A stretch of 64,000 bases of DNA from contig BPJS01000001.1 of the NCBI GenBank assembly GCA_026004735.1, positions 4,296,859-4,360,858 on the forward strand, in the 5' to 3' direction. Every line of letters starts with the position of its first letter. Position 1 is the first letter of the stretch. Positions 59,091 through 64,000 of this stretch are shown here, one piece after another. The position numbers and the translations under genes are program-made. This stretch comes from Isosphaeraceae bacterium (GTDB taxonomy: Bacteria; Planctomycetota; Planctomycetia; Isosphaerales; Isosphaeraceae). The notes beneath the pieces are model-generated. The model was given only the letters and a program-made list of their open reading frames with translations. It did not search any database and was not told where the DNA came from.

Positions 59091-60020
59091 TTGGACAGCG
59101 TGATCCGACGTCCGCGCTTAGCTGCGTGGATTGTTCCAACGCTGCTCGCGGCGGCTTATATCGCGGCGGCGCTGCGCCTCCGGATCGACTTGGCGAGGTT
59201 ACGGACCTTGGACCACTCTCCGCCCTGCTGGCGCACGCGCGCCGGCCTGACGCTCATCGAGCTGTTGGTGGTCATCGGTGTGATCGCCCTGCTCATCGCG
59301 TTGCTCCTGCCGGCTGTCGTTGCAGCGCGCGAGGCGGCTCGTCGCGCCCAGTGCCTCAGCAACCTCCGACAGATCGGAATCGCCCTGACCCACTACGAGA
59401 CGGCCGTCGGCCGCTTCCCGCCCGGTGGATGGGAATGGCGGCCCCCACGCAACACTCGGCAGCGACAGATCGCCTGGTCCGCCCTCATTCTCCCCTATCT
59501 CGAACAAGGCCCGCTCTACGCCGCCCTGAACCTCAACACGGCCTTCGACAGCCCTCAGAATTCCACCGCCGCCGCCACAATCATCACCACGTACCTCTGC
59601 CCCAGCGCTCGCGCGACCGGCGAGCGACGCATCGACGGCCGCGCTGCCTGCGACTACGGCGGACTCAATGGCCAACGCATCACCCGCCCCAACAACCCAC
59701 CCAACGGCTGCATGCTCTACGACGTCGCACTCCGCGCCAGCGAAATTCGCGACGGCCTGAGCCAGACCATCATTGTCGGCGAAGACGCGGGCTTCCCCGA
59801 TGGTCAATGGATCAACGGGCTGAACCTCTTCGACCAGGCCTTCCCCATCAACCGCGCTCCCGCCTTCGAGAACGACCTCCGCAGCGACCACCCCGGCGGC
59901 GCCCACGTGGCCCTGGCCGATGGCTCGGCGCGTTTCCTCAAGGAAACCCTAGCTCTGCCCACTCTCGCCGCCCTCTGCACCCGTTCCGGCGGCGAAATCA
60001 TCGACTCTAACGCCTGGTGA
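59091..60020 (+). CDS. DUF1559 pseudopilin-like protein downstream of a B12 riboswitch
   Basis: About 309 residues from TTG 59091; other in-frame starts are GTG 59100 and TTG 59208. The last begins close to the pilin-like segment and has GAGG upstream. The type IV pilin/GspH-like N-terminal helix is [24 protein letters not shown]1559 body follows, with AREAARRAQCLSNLRQIGIA and the C-terminal HPGGAHVALADGSARFLKET motif. With the early start a second hydrophobic stretch (AWIVPTLLAAAYIAAAL) precedes the pilin helix, which is unusual. It is the first gene under the cobalamin riboswitch; the DUF4465 gene lies 92 bp downstream. DUF1559 function is not established; pilus-like or surface assembly is assumed. 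Confidence 0.85.
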   Translation: MDSVIRRPRLAAWIVPTLLAAAYIAAALRLRIDLARLRTLDHSPPCWRTRAGLTLIELLVVIGVIALLIALLLPAVVAAREAARRAQCLSNLRQIGIALTHYETAVGRFPPGGWEWRPPRNTRQRQIAWSALILPYLEQGPLYAALNLNTAFDSPQNSTAAATIITTYLCPSARATGERRIDGRAACDYGGLNGQRITRPNNPPNGCMLYDVALRASEIRDGLSQTIIVGEDAGFPDGQWINGLNLFDQAFPINRAPAFENDLRSDHPGGAHVALADGSARFLKETLALPTLAALCTRSGGEIIDSNAW

Positions 60021-60112
60021 TTTTCCCTCATCCAGCGAGTCGGCTCACCGGCTCGCGTCCGGACCTCCCTTCCTACGTTTTCCAGTCCCCTGACCCGAAA
60101 GGTTCGACTCGG

Positions 60113-60955
60113 ATGCGCCACGTGATGTGCTGGCTCCTGCTGATCGCCCCGACCCTCGTTCGCGGCGACCTGATCGTCGATTTCGAGGATCTTGGCTTGC
60201 CCGCCGAGTCCTTCTACAACGGCTCCGACGGCGCCGGCGGATTCACCAGCCGCGGGGTCTTCTTCCGCAACCAGTACAACCCCACCTACGGCTCCTGGTC
60301 CGGCATCGCCGCTTCGACCATGACCGATACGACCAACCCCTTCTTCACCAATCAATTCAGCGCTTGGCCTGGTTCGGGTGCGGGCGGGTCGCGGACCTTC
60401 GCCGTCAGCTTCGGCTTTTTCCCCAACGCCTTCGACCTCGACTACTACGAGTCCTTCGTCAACCTCCCAGACAACCATCAGGTCGTGTCGCTCGACGTTG
60501 CCAACACGACCTACGCTGCCCTCACCATCCGCGATGGCGACCCGTACGGCTTCTCCAAAAAGTTCGGCGGCCCCACCGGTAACGACCCCGACTTGTTCCG
60601 CCTCGTGATCCTAGGCTTCGACTCCGCCTTCTCCGACGACGGGACCAATTCCGGCAACCTCGTTGGGACCGTCATGGTCGACCTGGCCGACTATCGGTTC
60701 ACCGACAACCGCCTCGATTACATCCTGGATCGCTGGCTGACGGTCGACCTCTCTGGACTGGCCGCGGCTCGGGCTCTCGGCTTCCGTCTCGAAACCACCG
60801 ACGTCGGACCCTTCGGACCGAATACTCCCACCTACTTCGCCTTCGACAATCTCCGTCTCCGTTCCAACTCAACCGTCGTCCCCGAACCAGCAACCCTGAT
60901 CCTCGCTCTGACCGGCCTGGGCACGCTCGCCCTACGCTGTGACCGCCGCAAGTAG
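60113..60955 (+). CDS. DUF4465 domain PEP-CTERM surface protein
   Basis: 280-residue exported protein. The signal peptide (MCWLLLIAPTLVRGDL) precedes a DUF4465 beta-sandwich, recognisable from VDFEDLGLPAESFYNGSDG, GGFTSRGVFFRNQYNPTYG, TNQFSAWPGSGAGGS and ADYRFTDNRLDYILDRW. The C-terminal PEP-CTERM sorting signal is VVPEPATLILALTGLG plus a basic tail (RCDRRK). From memory, DUF4465 proteins of gut Bacteroidetes (BtuH) bind vitamin B12 at the cell surface and lie in riboswitch-controlled loci. Its position after a cobalamin riboswitch therefore suggests a role in B12 capture here. Start ATG 60113 has an AAGG site and makes the signal peptide. Confidence 0.88.
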   Translation: MRHVMCWLLLIAPTLVRGDLIVDFEDLGLPAESFYNGSDGAGGFTSRGVFFRNQYNPTYGSWSGIAASTMTDTTNPFFTNQFSAWPGSGAGGSRTFAVSFGFFPNAFDLDYYESFVNLPDNHQVVSLDVANTTYAALTIRDGDPYGFSKKFGGPTGNDPDLFRLVILGFDSAFSDDGTNSGNLVGTVMVDLADYRFTDNRLDYILDRWLTVDLSGLAAARALGFRLETTDVGPFGPNTPTYFAFDNLRLRSNSTVVPEPATLILALTGLGTLALRCDRRK

Positions 60956-61653
60956 GACCGCCTAGCACGCTGCTCCCGCGGCATGATAGCCCGGGAGCAG
61001 CCACTCCACCCCGATCGGTCAGACATCCCACTCGTCCCCTTCGCGAGCCTATTCTCAAGAATCGCCAACCGCGGGACATTGGCTCAAGGGTGTTGCGATT
61101 CGTGGGCCTCCCGATCGAGGCAGGGACGCCAGGGCCAAAAACCCGGTTCGGTTGCGCCTCGTCCCCTCATGCCACCTTCCACCGCGCCTACGTTTCCCCC
61201 AAGAGGCGCTCCGTCAGGCCGCGACCGACGCCCCGCCCCACCATCGCCGCCCTCGCCCTTCGCTCGCGGGAATCGCTCAACTCGCTGCCTCGCCGACGCG
61301 ACGCTTCTACGTGCCGGTTCCCCCCACGCTCAGGCCCTATCTCGGCCCGTGCCCCTGAGCAGACCCCGCCAATCTCCTTCCCACTCCGCGCCCCCCCGCC
61401 AACTCGTCTCGGCGACCAGATCCCAGGGCCCCTCGGCCGGATCGGAATAACGCACGCCGTCTCTCTGATCCCTCAGCAGAAATCAGCCCCACCGGTCCGC
61501 TCGCTCACCGCTCACCATGCCGGTCAATTCCCCGCGAGCGAGCCGAATATCTAAGGCTCGCGGTGAGATTTTGCCTCATCAAAAAATTGTTTTGTCGTAC
61601 CAGAGACTTTGCGGTTATGCTAAGAAACAGTTGTTCTTTTGCGGGAGACCTCC
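60956..61653 (+). other. Intergenic region with hairpin and candidate promoter
   Basis: 698 bp with no convincing gene. A hairpin at 60970-61000 (CTGCTCCCG and CGGGAGCAG arms) follows the DUF4465 stop and may terminate that transcript, although no T tract follows. At the far end the sequence turns AT-rich: TTGTCG (61592-61597), 17 bp, then TTATGC (61615-61620) are a plausible promoter for the DUF1559 gene. Proline/arginine-rich open frames between these look like GC-driven chance ORFs. Confidence 0.4.
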
Positions 61654-62619
61654 ATGAGACGCCGTGGGTTTACGTTAATCGAGCTCTTGGTGGTGATCGC
61701 CGTCATTGGTGTGCTCATTGCCCTCTTGCTGCCGGCGGTTCAGGCAGCCAGAGAGTCGGCCCGCCGTGCCCAGTGCACCAACAACCTCAAGCAGATCGGG
61801 CTGGCGCTTCAGAATTACGAGACCAGCCACCGTTGTTTCCCCGGAGGCTACTACGCCTCGCGTCACGGCGGTGGGATTCACGGCCTACCCGATCCAGCGA
61901 CCCGCGACACCGGACCCGGCTGGGCCTACGGCACCCAAATCCTTCCCTACTTGGAAAACGCTCCCATCCACGCAGCGCTCAATTTCGACCTGCCTTGTTG
62001 GCTCCCCGCAAACACCACGGCAGCCGGCGTCGTCCTGACCACCTTCCTCTGCCCCTCGGTCTCGGAGATTACCGGTTCGACCTTTGACATCATCGACCCG
62101 GCCGGGACGGTCCTCGCCCGTTTCTCCCACGCCCATTACGTCCTCAATGCGGGTCGGCTTGGTGTCTGGGGCTACACCATCGATAATCAGCAGGACCTGG
62201 CCGATGGTCCGTTCTTTCGCAATTCTGCGACCCGCGTCGCCGTGATCCGCGACGGCTTGTCCAACACCGTCTTCATGGGTGAACACACACCGCTGCTGAG
62301 CGACAAAACCTGGGTCGGGGTCGTCCCTGGCGCGGCCGTCTGCCCCAAGCCACGCTTTGCGTTCGGGGGCTGCGACTTCGCCGGTAACCTCGTCCTGAGC
62401 CACAGTGGGCCTGACCCCGCCGAGACCCCAACCGTCATCCACCCACCCAACTCACGCATGGCTCACGTCGATCAGCAAATGTCCGAGCATCCGGGAGGCG
62501 CCAATGTCCTCTTCGGTGATGGATCCGTCCGATTCATCAAGGAAACGATCGACCAGTTCACATGGGCCGGTCTCTGCACCATCGCCGGCGGGGAGCCGAT
62601 CACCGGTGACGCGCTCTGA
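61654..62619 (+). CDS. DUF1559 pseudopilin-like protein
   Basis: 321-residue DUF1559 protein. It begins [20 protein letters not shown], a textbook prepilin leader with cleavage after Gly and N-methylation of Phe. [21 protein letters not shown] follows, and the C-terminal [19 protein letters not shown] motif. Start ATG 61654 has GGGAGA 6-10 bp upstream. It overlaps the downstream lipoprotein gene by 14 bp. As with other DUF1559 proteins, a pseudopilin or surface-assembly role is likely but unproven. Confidence 0.9.
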   Translation: MRRRGFTLIELLVVIAVIGVLIALLLPAVQAARESARRAQCTNNLKQIGLALQNYETSHRCFPGGYYASRHGGGIHGLPDPATRDTGPGWAYGTQILPYLENAPIHAALNFDLPCWLPANTTAAGVVLTTFLCPSVSEITGSTFDIIDPAGTVLARFSHAHYVLNAGRLGVWGYTIDNQQDLADGPFFRNSATRVAVIRDGLSNTVFMGEHTPLLSDKTWVGVVPGAAVCPKPRFAFGGCDFAGNLVLSHSGPDPAETPTVIHPPNSRMAHVDQQMSEHPGGANVLFGDGSVRFIKETIDQFTWAGLCTIAGGEPITGDAL

Positions 62620-63010
62620 TTGCCTCCGCAAGCCTCTCCTTGGGTTGGTCGCCGGTCTCTTCATCTTCTCGGTTCCTGGCTGCGGCCAGCCTCAGGTCGA
62701 GCCTCAGCATCGCCGGCTCATCCTTGGTTTGGCTACCGCCACCTCCGCCCAGAAATCAGACTGGCTTGAACAGACCGCCTCGGAGATCGACGCCGCACGC
62801 AAGTCGGGACAATTGTCCGAAACGACCGACCGGGTCTTCACCCAGATCGTTCAACTGGCTCGAGCGGGCGACTGGCAGCGGGCGCGAGAGCTGGCTTACG
62901 CCTTGCGCGACGCCCAGCGTCCGACCCCCGAGGATATTCAACGGGTCCAGCAGCGGCAGATGCCCGAACCGAAGCTCCCACCCCGGCGCCCCTTCCCCCA
63001 ACGGCCATGA
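62606..63010 (+). CDS. Small lipoprotein of unknown function
   Basis: 134-residue predicted lipoprotein. The hydrophobic leader [16 protein letters not shown] contains a lipobox VPGC, so Cys about 26 would be lipid-modified. The mature part is helical and polar ([20 protein letters not shown]) with a Pro/Arg-rich end. Start GTG 62606 lies inside the end of the DUF1559 gene (14-bp overlap), suggesting coupled translation. No family recognised. Confidence 0.7.
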   Translation: MTRSDCLRKPLLGLVAGLFIFSVPGCGQPQVEPQHRRLILGLATATSAQKSDWLEQTASEIDAARKSGQLSETTDRVFTQIVQLARAGDWQRARELAYALRDAQRPTPEDIQRVQQRQMPEPKLPPRRPFPQRP

Positions 63011-63021
63011 ACCTTCGCGGT

Positions 63022-63999
63022 TCAGTCGCCACGCCCCCGCGAGGGCCGCGCCGCCCAGCGTAGCAACTGAAGCAGCGCATAGCCTGCCAGCAATGGCAGC
63101 GTCGACCAGGCCACGATTGCCGAACCCGGTATTTCCAGCGCTCTCATGATTTGGGCCAGCACAAATAACGTCAGAACCATCAAGATCACGCCGCAGCCCA
63201 GCGAGGTCATGACCGCCTTGAAACTGCCCAGCTCGCTGATCTCATCCTGGTGCAGTTCAAAGGTTCGTCCGCGTGCCCGGCTACGCTCGACGGCCTCGCC
63301 GATCTCCATCGCGAGAATCGCCTCACGCAATCCGGGCCGACCCTCTTGGCCCTGACACTGGGCTTTCAGACTCGCCAGCAAGGCCGCTCGTCGATCGACT
63401 TCGCCGATTTCAATCACCTCGGTCTGCTGACCCCGCTGGATTCGGACCGTGGCTGGGCTGGTCAGCCAGGCATCGCCGACCCAGACGACGGATCCCCGCT
63501 CGCCGACCACCTCCAGCCGCGCTTCGGTCGTGGCGGCCAGCCCCCGCGTAATCCGCAACTCCGCATCGCCGCCGTTGCTACCCCGAAGTTGAACAATACG
63601 GCGCTCGATCGGCTCATCAGTCCCCGTCGCCGTTACGGCTTCAACCGAACCGAGCAGCGGAACCAGTGCCGATCCGACCCCACCGGCATAAGCTGCCGCG
63701 CTGACCTCGGGTCTTCGTCGGCCCAGTTCCGCCTGAAATTGGATGGAAACGGTTTCGCCCACCTCGCCCCGTTCGACACGTTCTCGCACCAACACCCATC
63801 CCGGGTCGGTCAACCAGGGCAATTCCGGCACCAATGCCGGCGCCTGATCACGCGGCAAGACCGCCACCTGATACAACGCATCGGGATCCAGACCAGCTGG
63901 ATGAAGAACGATCAAGGCGACCCCCAGCTCGGCCCCGCGCCGGATCGGCTCGTTTCGGCTCTCCAGTGCTCCTCCGACAACGACGGCCTCGGGCGTCCC
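63022..63999 (-). CDS. Gfo/Idh-like membrane-anchored protein, truncated at window edge
   Basis: At least 325 residues; the frame is open to the window end, so the N-terminus lies outside. The visible first part, EAVVVGGALESRNEPIRRGA then ALIVLHPAG, resembles the second half of a Gfo/Idh/MocA Rossmann domain. This is followed by a beta-rich substrate domain (EVSAAAYAGGVG, ARLEVVGERGSVVWVGDAWL). The C-terminus carries two transmembrane helices (about 63050-63180 in DNA terms), which is unusual for this oxidoreductase family. It may be a membrane-tethered oxidoreductase or a non-catalytic derivative. Its 3' end is 12 bp from the lipoprotein stop, convergent. Assignment is tentative. Confidence 0.55.
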   Translation of the reverse strand, partial: GTPEAVVVGGALESRNEPIRRGAELGVALIVLHPAGLDPDALYQVAVLPRDQAPALVPELPWLTDPGWVLVRERVERGEVGETVSIQFQAELGRRRPEVSAAAYAGGVGSALVPLLGSVEAVTATGTDEPIERRIVQLRGSNGGDAELRITRGLAATTEARLEVVGERGSVVWVGDAWLTSPATVRIQRGQQTEVIEIGEVDRRAALLASLKAQCQGQEGRPGLREAILAMEIGEAVERSRARGRTFELHQDEISELGSFKAVMTSLGCGVILMVLTLFVLAQIMRALEIPGSAIVAWSTLPLLAGYALLQLLRWAARPSRGRGD

Positions 64000-64000
64000 G

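Noticed and set aside
61090-61554. A 154-codon plus-strand open frame in the intergenic region after the DUF4465 gene.
   Set aside because: Pro/Arg/Ser-rich with no ribosome-binding site or family motif; overlaps other equally poor frames, as expected of GC-rich noncoding sequence.

Overview
The window is GC-rich bacterial chromosome and almost certainly comes from a planctomycete, most likely of the Isosphaerales type. The evidence is the set of planctomycete hallmark families: two DUF1559 pseudopilin-like proteins, a DUF1549/DUF1553 (PSD1) cytochrome protein paired with a DUF1501 protein, a YTV-repeat secreted protein, a PEP-CTERM protein, an N-terminal LExRxLL-type secreted protein and many short non-operonic genes. 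No rRNA, tRNA, CRISPR array, transposase or phage gene was seen.

Layout. 12-983: PLP threonine/serine dehydratase. 1081-10421 (minus strand): seven-gene chemosensory operon in the order MCP, CheW, CheR-TPR, CheW, CheA-REC, CheB, response regulator. This is the order of the Pseudomonas Wsp surface-sensing system, but the terminal WspR-like regulator carries a SpoIIE/PPM phosphatase domain in place of the GGDEF diguanylate cyclase. 10674-19346: housekeeping and small genes (two metallophosphoesterases, RsgA, a TPR protein, a YTV-repeat protein, a HEAT-repeat protein, a TrmH-like rRNA methyltransferase).

19862-34910 (plus strand): a tightly packed anaerobic-metabolism locus. Pyruvate:ferredoxin oxidoreductase and a dihydroorotate-dehydrogenase-like protein are followed by the bidirectional [NiFe] hydrogenase HoxEFUYH, its maturation protease and HypF, HypC, HypD and HypE. 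Nearly all junctions overlap or abut. The set suggests fermentative or redox-balancing H2 metabolism fed by pyruvate oxidation. HypA and HypB (nickel insertion) are not in the window.

34927-56756: accessory metabolism and envelope genes (GH5-like hydrolase, PLP decarboxylase, giant WD40-cytochrome PSD1 protein plus DUF1501 partner, metallopeptidase, AsnB, GH88-like hydrolase, beta-propeller protein, CopA copper ATPase, HAD phosphatase, LarA-like protein).

57127-64000: secreted and surface proteins. A clear cobalamin riboswitch (58834-59040) precedes a DUF1559 pseudopilin-like gene and a DUF4465 PEP-CTERM protein. DUF4465 proteins of Bacteroidetes occur in B12-uptake loci, so this looks like an undescribed planctomycete B12-responsive surface module. 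A second DUF1559 gene, a small lipoprotein and a membrane-anchored protein truncated at the window edge complete the region. The two most interesting candidates are the Wsp-like system with a swapped output domain and the riboswitch/DUF1559/DUF4465 module.
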